Source: Pseudomonadales bacterium
Lineage (GTDB): Bacteria; Pseudomonadota; Gammaproteobacteria; Pseudomonadales; UBA7239
Reading direction: 5' to 3'
Length of the DNA: 7,533 nt
NCBI GenBank assembly: GCA_020443005.1
Contig: JAGRJA010000179.1
Location: forward strand, 1-7,533
Below, in pieces: positions 1-6,038 of the stretch (position 1 is its first letter; the number at the start of each line of letters is the position of its first letter). The translations under genes and the position numbers were made by a program. The notes under the pieces are model-generated. The model did no database searches. It was given only the letters and a program-made list of their open reading frames with translations, and was not told the DNA's origin.

Positions 1-1259
1 ACCAGCAAGGGAAGCTGAATCTTGACGCTCTGCTCAAGGAGCCGACCCATGAAGAGGACATCGCCAGCGGGCGAGCCTCTGCTGTTGAAGAGCCGGTCAC
101 CATCGCTGCCGGGCCGTCGTCGGTTGAGCGTGATTTTCAGGTTATTGTCGACAGTTTTCAGATAAAGAACGGCCGTGTTTCGGTGTTTGATAAAACCGTG
201 AGCCCCCCGTTCAGGTTGCAGTTGAAACAGTTGCAAGCAAGTATGTCAGGCAGCAATGAGGTGCTGAGTGCCGGGCTTGAAGGGCAATTGAATGACGCGG
301 CACCGCTTGCATTGAAAATGGAAGTAACGGACTTGATGAAAGAGAAAAACGGAAGCGTTGATTTCAGTATTCACCATTTTGATATGGGGAGTCTGGGCGT
401 CTATTCGGGTCGTTATCTCGGTTGGGGTATAGACCGGGGGCAGCTGAATTATGATATGAACATGCAGAAAAATGTGTCCTTGCTCAAGGGAAAGAACCTT
501 TTGTTGCTCGACCAGTTCCAGTGGGGTAAAAAAGTGGAAAGCGATCAGCAAATCGATGTGCCGGTAAAAACAGCAACGGCGCTGTTTCGCGGTGTTGACG
601 GAAAAATAGTCATTGATGTGCCGCTGGAAGGTGATATTTCAGGCCCTGATTTCAAGTTGGGCAAGTTTATCACCGGCGCATTTGCCAATCTGTTTGTGAA
701 ATCACTGGCTTCTCCCTTCACCTTACTGGCCAGTGTGGTCAATAGCGAAGAGGATCTTGCATCAATTGCGTTTCAACCCGGAAGTCATGCTGTCGATGAA
801 AGTGCTGCAATGAAACTGCATCAGGTTGCCGTCGCCTTGGAACAACGACCATCACTCAATTTGCTGGTACAGGGTGCGTATACCGCTGCTGATGATCTGC
901 GTGCCCTGAAAGAGCTGGCGTTGGCACGGCAGATGCAAGAAGCGGGCTTGTCAAAGGCTGCATTACTTGCCAGAAATGAAGAATGGCAAGCGTTGGTTGC
1001 GGTTGATTGTGATCAGCTTTACCGGAAAAACCCGGAAAGATATGCAGCGTGTTCATCGGATGACCTGGACCAACAGTTTTCACTGGTGTTGCAGGCGCAG
1101 GAAGTTACCGGGGAGCAATTACAGGCACTTGCCGGCAACAGGGCGCTGGCGGTAAAAAACTACCTGCTTGAGAACGAGGCTGTCCCGGCTGACAGGGTTT
1201 TTGTGAAAGGCGATGTGGTGAACGATTTTCAGGGGGTAAACCTGCAAATCAATTTCTAG
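1..1259 (+). CDS. DUF748 domain-containing AsmA-like envelope protein, C-terminal part (5' end outside window)
   Basis: The frame is open from base 3 to the TAG at 1257-1259, giving 418 residues of the C-terminal part; the true start lies left of the window. A GTG at 183 is internal, because the coding pattern continues upstream of it. Family signatures are visible: FQIKNGRVSVFDKTVSPPF near the start, the DVPLEGDISGPDFKLG motif, the SPFTLLASVVNSEEDL stretch followed by FQPGS, and an OmpA-like ending with LLVQGAYTAADD, a CDQLYRKNPERY segment and AVKNYLLENEAVPADRVFV. These match the usual order in DUF748 proteins of the AsmA superfamily. Such proteins are large, anchored in the inner membrane and extend into the periplasm; AsmA relatives are linked to lipid transport and outer-membrane homeostasis, but this subgroup's role is not established. 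It converges on regA with a 23-bp gap and no obvious terminator. Confidence 0.85.
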   Translation, partial: QQGKLNLDALLKEPTHEEDIASGRASAVEEPVTIAAGPSSVERDFQVIVDSFQIKNGRVSVFDKTVSPPFRLQLKQLQASMSGSNEVLSAGLEGQLNDAAPLALKMEVTDLMKEKNGSVDFSIHHFDMGSLGVYSGRYLGWGIDRGQLNYDMNMQKNVSLLKGKNLLLLDQFQWGKKVESDQQIDVPVKTATALFRGVDGKIVIDVPLEGDISGPDFKLGKFITGAFANLFVKSLASPFTLLASVVNSEEDLASIAFQPGSHAVDESAAMKLHQVAVALEQRPSLNLLVQGAYTAADDLRALKELALARQMQEAGLSKAALLARNEEWQALVAVDCDQLYRKNPERYAACSSDDLDQQFSLVLQAQEVTGEQLQALAGNRALAVKNYLLENEAVPADRVFVKGDVVNDFQGVNLQINF

Positions 1260-1282
1260 CTCAGCTGTCGTCTGCATCTCTT

Positions 1283-1819
1283 CTAGTGCCTTACCGGTCT
1301 TTTTTGTAATTTTCTTTGCAAGGTTCGACGGTGCATGTTCAACGCTCTTGCTGTCGCCGAAATGTTGCCGTCGTTATCATCCAGCACTTTCTGTATGTGT
1401 TCCCATTCAAGCCGGTTGAGTGAAGTGGGTTTGTCGGGAATTTTGCTGTCTCCCAGCGTTTCGGTTTTGTCAAAAGCCGCGAGAATCTCATCCACTGTGG
1501 CCGGTTTGCAGAGATAATTGTGTGCCCCAAGTTTGATGGCTTCTACAGCGGTAGAAACGCTTGAATAGCCGGTCAGAATAACGATGTTGATGCCGGGGTT
1601 GACGGCAAGGAGTTTAGGTATCAACTTCAAACCTGATTCCTGCGCCAGTTTCAGGTCAACGACAGCGCTATCGATGTCGTTGTTGTCGAGCATCAGGCAG
1701 GCATCTTCACCGTTATGGGCAATATGAATGTCATGGCCGCGCCTTCTCAGGCCTCTTTCAAGAATGCGGGTGAAAGTTTCGTCGTCATCAACAAGCAAGA
1801 TGGAGGTGTTTTCGGTCAT
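1283..1819 (-). CDS. regA: RegA/PrrA/ActR/RoxR-family redox response regulator
   Basis: This 178-residue protein has an N-terminal receiver domain (about 5-117) and a C-terminal Fis-type helix-turn-helix (about 135-175). In the receiver, the acidic pocket is D11-D13, the phosphoacceptor is D55 (VVDLKL), the switch threonine is T83 (ILTGYSS) and the conserved lysine is K105 (CKPA). The C-terminus carries the hallmark of the family, LEWEHIQKVL followed by GNISATARALNMHRRTLQRK and a final KRP, and the length is typical of RegA. Members are cytoplasmic global regulators of respiration, carbon fixation, nitrogen and hydrogen metabolism, phosphorylated by RegB when the quinone pool is reduced. The start ATG overlaps the regB stop (ATGA), indicating translational coupling. 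No senC/scoI gene, the usual companion in alphaproteobacteria, is in the window. The family call is very secure; the local regulon is unknown. Confidence 0.95.
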   Translation of the reverse strand: MTENTSILLVDDDETFTRILERGLRRRGHDIHIAHNGEDACLMLDNNDIDSAVVDLKLAQESGLKLIPKLLAVNPGINIVILTGYSSVSTAVEAIKLGAHNYLCKPATVDEILAAFDKTETLGDSKIPDKPTSLNRLEWEHIQKVLDDNDGNISATARALNMHRRTLQRKLQKRPVRH

Positions 1820-3129
1820 GGTTGTGTTATCACCTCAAGCGGTATTCTGATTTCGGTCAATGTGCCCCGGCTGGAGCGATTGCGTAATTTTACGCTGCCG
1901 CCAAAGCGGGTAATGCTGGCATAGGTGAGCATTAGGCCGAGCCCCAGTCCTTCTTCCTTGGTACTTATAAATCCTGTGCCCAGATTATTGGCGAGCTCGT
2001 CATCGATGCCGGGGCCGTTGTCCTTGATACTGATCACCAGCGTCTGGTCGTCAATACTGGCAACAATATCAATATCGTTCGGGTTCGCGTCAGCGGCATT
2101 GTTCAAAAGGTTAATAACGGATTGTTCTATGGTTTGCGGGGCGTAGATAAGCTGCGTGGAATACGCGCCAAGATTAATCGTTATCCTTGAACTGACATCG
2201 GGACGGATAATCAGCCAATGTTCAAATATGCCCTCCAGAAAATGGCTCAATGTGGTTTGCGGCAGGTTTTCCTGATGGTGGTTTTCCGCTGTACTTACCA
2301 GTTTTTTCAGGCTGTTTTTACAACGCCCGATTTCTGTTTTGATGAGATGCAGGTCTTTCAGAGCGGCTGGGTTGTCTGCATTATCAGCGATCAGCTCATC
2401 GACCAGCATCAGGATGGAGGATAATGGTGTGCCCAGCTCATGGGCAGTGCCAGCGGCAAGAGTGGCAACGGCCATGATTTGTTCATCGCGCAACTGGTCT
2501 TCCCTTGCCTTGTTGATGTGCTGTTCCCTGAGGCGCAGTGCCTCGGCCATTTTAACGACAAAGACAGTGATCAGGCCTGCGCTTACAACAAAGTTTACCC
2601 ACATGCCAATGATATGCAGGCTGAGCGTTTTGCTATTTCCGCCATTGTGGTGACCCGGAGAAAATTCGGGGATAGATTGATGATAAAAGAGCAGGAAGCT
2701 GTAAGCACATAAAGAAATAAATGTGATCAGTGAAGTATGAAACCATCGCAAGGTTGCCGCCGAAATAGTGATTGGTACAAGATAGTACGAGACAAAAGGG
2801 TTGCTGGGCCCACCGCTGAAATATAAAAGTACACTGATGAAAAATGAATCGAGGAGCAATTGCGCCAGATATTCGTTTTGTTGAACCGGAATTTTCAGTA
2901 CAAGTCGAAAAAAAGACAGGGTTGTCAACAAGCTGAAAACAAGCAGCATACTGACGAGCAAGGTGTAGTTAAGGGAGACACCGGCAATCGCATAGCAGTA
3001 ATAGAGGCTGCAAAAAAGTGCCACAACCAATACACAGCGAACCAGCAGAATATGTTTCAGGTTGTCTTTCAGGGCGCCGAGTGGTTGTAGTGCAAGTTCG
3101 TCAGGGTTTTGATGGCCAGTTTTTTTCAT
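1816..3129 (-). CDS. regB: RegB/PrrB/RoxS-family redox sensor histidine kinase
   Basis: From the ATG at 3129-3127 this is a 437-residue membrane kinase. About six transmembrane segments are visible (roughly 26-48, 53-75, 87-104, 113-128, 130-150, 169-193). The conserved quinone-sensing motif GGPSNPF is at 106-112, the H-box AAGTAHELGTPLSS has the phosphorylated histidine at 230, the N-box QSVINLLNNAADA is at 336-348, and the ATP-binding glycine boxes are DNGPGI (370-375) and GLGLGL (394-399). A cysteine at 270 (IGRCK) lies exactly 40 residues after the histidine, the spacing of His225 and redox-active Cys265 in Rhodobacter capsulatus RegB. The kinase would autophosphorylate and pass phosphate to RegA, encoded by the overlapping downstream gene. 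The frame stays open to an upstream ATG at 3195 (459 residues). I prefer 3129 because it gives the usual 20-27 residue cytoplasmic tail before the first membrane segment, though its AAGG is only 2 nt from the ATG. The start is uncertain; the family is not. Confidence 0.93.
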   Translation of the reverse strand: MKKTGHQNPDELALQPLGALKDNLKHILLVRCVLVVALFCSLYYCYAIAGVSLNYTLLVSMLLVFSLLTTLSFFRLVLKIPVQQNEYLAQLLLDSFFISVLLYFSGGPSNPFVSYYLVPITISAATLRWFHTSLITFISLCAYSFLLFYHQSIPEFSPGHHNGGNSKTLSLHIIGMWVNFVVSAGLITVFVVKMAEALRLREQHINKAREDQLRDEQIMAVATLAAGTAHELGTPLSSILMLVDELIADNADNPAALKDLHLIKTEIGRCKNSLKKLVSTAENHHQENLPQTTLSHFLEGIFEHWLIIRPDVSSRITINLGAYSTQLIYAPQTIEQSVINLLNNAADANPNDIDIVASIDDQTLVISIKDNGPGIDDELANNLGTGFISTKEEGLGLGLMLTYASITRFGGSVKLRNRSSRGTLTEIRIPLEVITQP

Positions 3130-3352
3130 CGCCTTATTATAACTTCGATTCTGGAGGTTTATCGGAAAAGTGGCATCATAAGTCGACAGCTGCATTTCGC
3201 CACCGATGCCGTGCCGGATTCAGCTTGGCAGTAAGGCCTGCACGCTCTTAATTGAATCTTAATGCTTTTGTGTTAGTGTTTTCGATTAAAATGGCGTCCC
3301 TGCTGTTTGTTGGTGGTTTTTGATACTTGCATAATTTTTGAGGCACTGGCTG

Positions 3353-4042
3353 ATGGCCGTTAAAAAAGTTGCTGTTATAGAAGACGAGCCGGATATTCTG
3401 GATATTCTGGTCTACAACCTTGGTCGCGAAGGCTTTGATGTAGTGAGCGCTGAAAATGGCGAAGAAGGTCTTGCGCTTGTTCGACAAAAAAAGCCTGACA
3501 TTGTTTTGCTTGATCTCATGTTGCCGGGTATTGACGGTCTGGAGATTTGCCGTCGACTCAAAACCGAGGCGCCAACCTCGTCGATTCCGGTAATACTGGT
3601 AACTGCAAAGGGCGAAGAAAGTGATGTGGTGCTTGGCCTTGGCCTCGGGGCCGATGACTATGTTATCAAACCGTTTAGTCCGAGGGAGCTGGTTGCCCGT
3701 GTCAAGGCAGTATTGCGCCGTGGAGAGCAGTCAGCCAGTCAGGATAAAAACGACCGTATAGAGATAGATGGCCTGTTAATTGATGCCAGTAAGTATAAAG
3801 TGATGCTTGAGGGCCAGGAAATCAGTTTTACGGCTACCGAGTTCGGGGTACTGTTTTATCTTGCTTCTCACCCTGGCCGGGTTTTCACCCGTGAACAGTT
3901 GATTAACAAGGTGCTCGGTGATGTTGTGGTTGTTGATCGCAATATCGATGTTCATGTCAGGGCCATCAGAAAAAAACTGGGCTCCCATCAGTACCTTGTC
4001 GAAACCATACGGGGCGTGGGTTATCGTTTCAAGGAAAACTAG
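3353..4042 (+). CDS. phoB: PhoB-type OmpR-family response regulator
   Basis: The ATG at 3353 follows GAGG (3340-3343) at 9 nt and gives 229 residues, the same length as E. coli PhoB; a TTG at 3338 in frame is unlikely because it overlaps this ribosome binding site. The receiver domain (about 4-118) has acidic residues E10-D11, phosphoacceptor D54 (LLDLMLPG), T84 (LVTAKGEE) and K106 (IKPFSPRELVARVKAV). The C-terminal winged helix (about 130-228) has FTATEFGVLFYL, GRVFTREQL, a DRNIDVHVRAIRKKLG recognition region and the ending VETIRGVGYRF. PhoB activates phosphate-starvation genes when phosphorylated by PhoR. No phoR follows; a porin does. The sequence is diverged from enterobacterial PhoB, so a related OmpR-family regulator with another signal is possible. 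The gene is divergent from regB. Confidence 0.85.
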   Translation: MAVKKVAVIEDEPDILDILVYNLGREGFDVVSAENGEEGLALVRQKKPDIVLLDLMLPGIDGLEICRRLKTEAPTSSIPVILVTAKGEESDVVLGLGLGADDYVIKPFSPRELVARVKAVLRRGEQSASQDKNDRIEIDGLLIDASKYKVMLEGQEISFTATEFGVLFYLASHPGRVFTREQLINKVLGDVVVVDRNIDVHVRAIRKKLGSHQYLVETIRGVGYRFKEN

Positions 4043-4068
4043 CCTCGTTTTAATCAACATTTCACCCC

Positions 4069-4090
4069 TTCTTTATCTGTTCTTTACATA
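4069..4090 (+). promoter_or_regulatory. 11-bp tandem repeat between phoB and porin (candidate OmpR/PhoB-family binding site)
   Basis: TTCTTTATCTG (4069-4079) is followed directly by TTCTTTACATA (4080-4090): the first seven bases are identical and the period is exactly 11 bp. PhoB/OmpR-family regulators bind head-to-tail 10-11 bp repeats, and this one lies just after the phoB stop and about 90 bp before the porin start. The repeat unit does not match the E. coli Pho-box unit CTGTCAT well, so assignment to this PhoB is inference. Confidence 0.3.
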
Positions 4091-4116
4091 ACAAACCCAG
4101 AATTCACGCCTGAGTT

Positions 4117-4138
4117 GTGAGGCTGGGGATTGCCTCAT
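4117..4138 (+). other. Stem-loop in the porin leader
   Basis: TGAGGC (4118-4123) pairs with GCCTCA (4132-4137) around the 8-nt loop TGGGGATT, and an outer G-T wobble (4117/4138) can extend it. No T-run follows, so it does not look like a terminator for phoB. It lies about 43 nt before the porin start codon and may be a leader structure affecting stability or small-RNA control of the porin mRNA; that role is inference. Confidence 0.4.
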
Positions 4139-4180
4139 GCAGTGTTTCAAAAACCTTTTTCCAACCAAGAGATTATCTTA

Positions 4181-5296
4181 ATGAAAAAACTAGCTTTTGC
4201 ATTTTTGGGTACGGTTGCTGTTGCTGGGGTTACTTCCACTTCTGTTAATGCAGCGGGTAGTGTTGATGTTTACGGTAAAGTCAATGCAACCTTCAATAAT
4301 TATGATGACGATTACAGCATGACCGGAGCGGGCAGCACGAATATTCAGGATACCTGGAAAGTGGAATCCAATGCATCGCGTTTGGGTTTCAAGGGTAAAT
4401 ATGATCTGGGTGAAAGAACCATGGCCGTGTTCAAGCTCGAATACGAAGTTGATCCTACTCAGGATGCGGCCGGTGATGGCGGCAGTGATTTCAAGCAAAG
4501 AAACACTTATGCCGGTATTTCCAACAAGGACTGGGGTACAGTGATTGCCGGTCGACACGATACACCGATGAAATCTGCCCAGGGTAAAATCGATCTTTTT
4601 AACGACCTGCCTTATGGCGATATAAAGTATGTGCTTGTGGGTGAAGAACGCATTAACAACATCGTTATGTATTCCACACCGGAAATGGGCGGATTTTCTG
4701 CCAATGTAATGTTTGCCCCTGGTGAAGGAACCGGTAAAAATGCCGATGACGGTATTGCGGATCATATGTCTGTGTCTGTCGGCTATGAAGCTGAAGACTT
4801 CTGGGTGACATTGGCCCAGGACAGTGATGTGAAAAACTCGGATGTTACCCGTGTTGCTGCGGGTGTTGATATTGGTGATTTTGGTTTGGGCTTTCTTGTA
4901 CAGCGTGCAGAAGGTCACGATAATACTGACATGCTGAACGATAAAGGGTTGTTGGGGCCCAACCATGCAGCCATGGCGGTTGTTAATGGCGGTTTGGGTA
5001 TAGGTGCTGCTGACGATTTTGATGAATCCAGAGGTGCAATGGTCAGTGCGTCTTACAAAATCGGCGATGTCAAACTGAAAGCACAGTATACAAAAGCTGA
5101 CTATCAGCCAACCACTGCCGGCTGGAGTGATACCGAAGCGAAGATGATGTCTTTTGGTGCTGATTACAAGCTGACCAAGCAGGCCAAACTGTTCGCCTAT
5201 GTTTCACAGATTGACTATGATGTAACAACAGGTGCTGCAACTTCAGTAGATTATGATTATTCCACTGCTGCTGTAGGCTGGGAATTCAAGTTCTGA
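4181..5296 (+). CDS. Gram-negative trimeric porin (OmpC/Porin_4-like)
   Basis: The ATG at 4181 gives 371 residues and begins with a clear signal peptide, MKKLAFAFLGTVAVAGVTST then SVNA, cleaved probably after A24 (VNA-AG). An AAGAGA at 4167-4172 precedes it at about 8 nt; the frame is open further upstream to 4130, but that would bury the signal peptide. The mature part starts with VDVYGKVNATF, typical of the first strand of general porins. It continues with SRLGFKGKYDLG, AVFKLEYEVD, RNTYAGISNKDWGTVIAGRHDTP (the region of the constriction loop), alternating amphipathic strands, and a final strand AAVGWEFKF ending in phenylalanine, the signal recognised by the BAM assembly machinery. It should form a 16-stranded outer-membrane channel. 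Acidic residues are frequent in the loops, which may favour cations. Substrate selectivity cannot be read from sequence. A terminator follows at 5316-5348. Confidence 0.92.
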   Translation: MKKLAFAFLGTVAVAGVTSTSVNAAGSVDVYGKVNATFNNYDDDYSMTGAGSTNIQDTWKVESNASRLGFKGKYDLGERTMAVFKLEYEVDPTQDAAGDGGSDFKQRNTYAGISNKDWGTVIAGRHDTPMKSAQGKIDLFNDLPYGDIKYVLVGEERINNIVMYSTPEMGGFSANVMFAPGEGTGKNADDGIADHMSVSVGYEAEDFWVTLAQDSDVKNSDVTRVAAGVDIGDFGLGFLVQRAEGHDNTDMLNDKGLLGPNHAAMAVVNGGLGIGAADDFDESRGAMVSASYKIGDVKLKAQYTKADYQPTTAGWSDTEAKMMSFGADYKLTKQAKLFAYVSQIDYDVTTGAATSVDYDYSTAAVGWEFKF

Positions 5297-5315
5297 ATTT
5301 GACGATCCCATCACG

Positions 5316-5348
5316 AAAAAAGGGGTGCTACAATGCATCCCTTTTTTT
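5316..5348 (+). terminator. Intrinsic terminator after porin
   Basis: A 12-bp stem pairs AAAAAAGGGGTG (5316-5327) with CATCCCTTTTTT (5336-5347), with one G-T wobble, around an 8-nt loop CTACAATG, and it ends in a T-run (5342-5348). It starts 20 nt after the porin stop, as expected for a strongly expressed single-gene transcript. The A-run on the left gives some terminator character on the minus strand as well. Confidence 0.85.
5326..5334 (+). promoter_or_regulatory. Candidate extended -10 promoter inside the terminator loop
   Basis: TGCTACAAT reads as an extended -10 element (TG, one base, then TACAAT, 5 of 6 matches to TATAAT). It occupies the end of the left stem and the loop of the porin terminator. 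No good -35 element lies 16-18 bp upstream, but extended -10 promoters can do without one. Transcription would begin near 5341 and give a leader of about 40 nt for the exported protein at 5383. This placement is inferred from sequence alone. Confidence 0.35.
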
Positions 5349-5382
5349 ATGCTGTAAAAATTGGATTAACAGGATGAAGTGT

Positions 5383-5931
5383 ATGAAAAAAGTTTTTTGT
5401 ATGTGTCTGTTGGGTGTCATTGCATTCACTGCAACGTCGGCTTTTGCTGAAGAAGATGAGATGATGGTTGACAAGGCAGATTCACTGGATTTCGAATCCT
5501 TTCATGAAGACAGCAGCATCACCATTTTCAGCACAGACGGGGTCGGCCTTTTTTCTCCAGGCAGCCGCTCGGATGGTGTGAATACTTATGAGGAGGATGC
5601 CGAAACCGGGGGTGGTGGGCAGCAATCCGGCGAACCCTCTTCATCTGCACAGCAACAACAATTTAACCCTGAAAAAACCGGGCAATCGCCTTTGGACAGC
5701 ACGGGTTCGGCGTCCAGTACACAAACGGCTTCGGGTTTTGAGCAAGGCCAAAAAGTGAATATCAGAGCCACCTACCGATTAAATGACAGTGATGACATTA
5801 AAAAGGCGACTTTCTCTCTGTATCAGCAGATGAACCAGTATTGTCCGGCAGGCTGGGAAAAACTGCGTGAGTGGTCTTTGCCCGTCGATTCGGGCCACTA
5901 CTACCTGCATTACCAGTTTCGTTGTTTGTAA
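5383..5931 (+). CDS. Small exported protein of unknown function with disordered linker and two-cysteine C-terminal domain
   Basis: I do not recognise this protein. The ATG at 5383 is 8 nt after AGGA (5371-5374) and gives 182 residues; another ATG at 5374 would place this Shine-Dalgarno inside the gene, and starts further upstream run through the porin terminator. The N-terminus is a signal peptide, with a KK pair, a hydrophobic core and AFA-EE as likely cleavage site after residue 22; no lipobox is seen. Residues 23-70 are acidic. Residues 71-120 are rich in G, S, Q, T and P (GGGGQQSGEP, SSSAQQQQ) and probably disordered. Residues 121-182 look folded, with KVNIRATYRLN, a helix-like KATFSLYQQMNQYCPAGWEK and a final strand HYYLHYQFRCL; C154 and C181 could form a disulfide in the periplasm. 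It lies between two terminators and so is probably transcribed alone. A periplasmic or envelope-associated location is likely. Confidence 0.8.
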   Translation: MKKVFCMCLLGVIAFTATSAFAEEDEMMVDKADSLDFESFHEDSSITIFSTDGVGLFSPGSRSDGVNTYEEDAETGGGGQQSGEPSSSAQQQQFNPEKTGQSPLDSTGSASSTQTASGFEQGQKVNIRATYRLNDSDDIKKATFSLYQQMNQYCPAGWEKLREWSLPVDSGHYYLHYQFRCL

Positions 5932-5957
5932 GCGGTATTCAGTAAAAAGGCGTTTGG

Positions 5958-5984
5958 GATATTGCTCTTCTCCTGAACAATATC
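5958..5984. repeat. Inverted repeat GATATTG / CAATATC
   Basis: Two perfect 7-bp arms (5958-5964 and 5978-5984) are separated by 13 bp, shortly after the stop of the exported-protein gene and just before the strong terminator. It could be an RNA stem at the 3' end of that transcript or a protein site; nothing decides between these. Confidence 0.35.
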
Positions 5985-5994
5985 TGCAGCAAAT

Positions 5995-6029
5995 AAAAAA
6001 ACCGGGGTAGTTCAAACCCCGGTTTTTTT
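5995..6029. terminator. Bidirectional intrinsic terminator
   Basis: A perfect 14-bp stem pairs AAAAAAACCGGGGT (5995-6008) with ACCCCGGTTTTTTT (6016-6029) around the 7-nt loop AGTTCAA. It has a GC-rich core and a T-run on either strand. It would end the exported-protein transcript on the plus strand and the isomerase-like transcript, whose stop is only 9 nt away, on the minus strand. Confidence 0.95.
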
Positions 6030-6038
6030 ATGACGCTG

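Noticed and set aside
183..185. GTG at 183 as the start of the DUF748 protein
   Set aside because: The frame is open to the left edge, and the residues before it (DSFQIKNGRVSVFD) belong to the family motif, so this is an internal codon of a partial gene.
1260..1330. Terminator between the convergent DUF748 and regA genes
   Set aside because: There is a T-run near 1300, but the only adjacent dyad is the short ACCGGT palindrome inside regA, which cannot form a stable hairpin.
3196..3220. RegA/PrrA binding dyad upstream of regB
   Set aside because: GTGGCG and GTCGA half-sites can be picked out on the minus strand, but the spacing and matches are too loose to separate from chance.
3241..3352. 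Pho box or clear promoter upstream of phoB
   Set aside because: TAAAAT at 3287-3292 resembles a -10 element, but no matching -35 element at 16-18 bp and no CTGTCAT-type repeat were found.
4190..4966. Long open frame (258 codons) on the minus strand opposite the porin gene
   Set aside because: It lies wholly antisense to a clearly coding porin with signal peptide and C-terminal beta-strand signal. Its translation has no recognisable domain, and no good ribosome binding site was evident.
5299..5382. Upstream starts for the exported protein, including 5299 and 5374
   Set aside because: A start at 5299 would translate through the porin terminator and bury the signal peptide. A start at 5374 overlaps the AGGA that serves the ATG at 5383.
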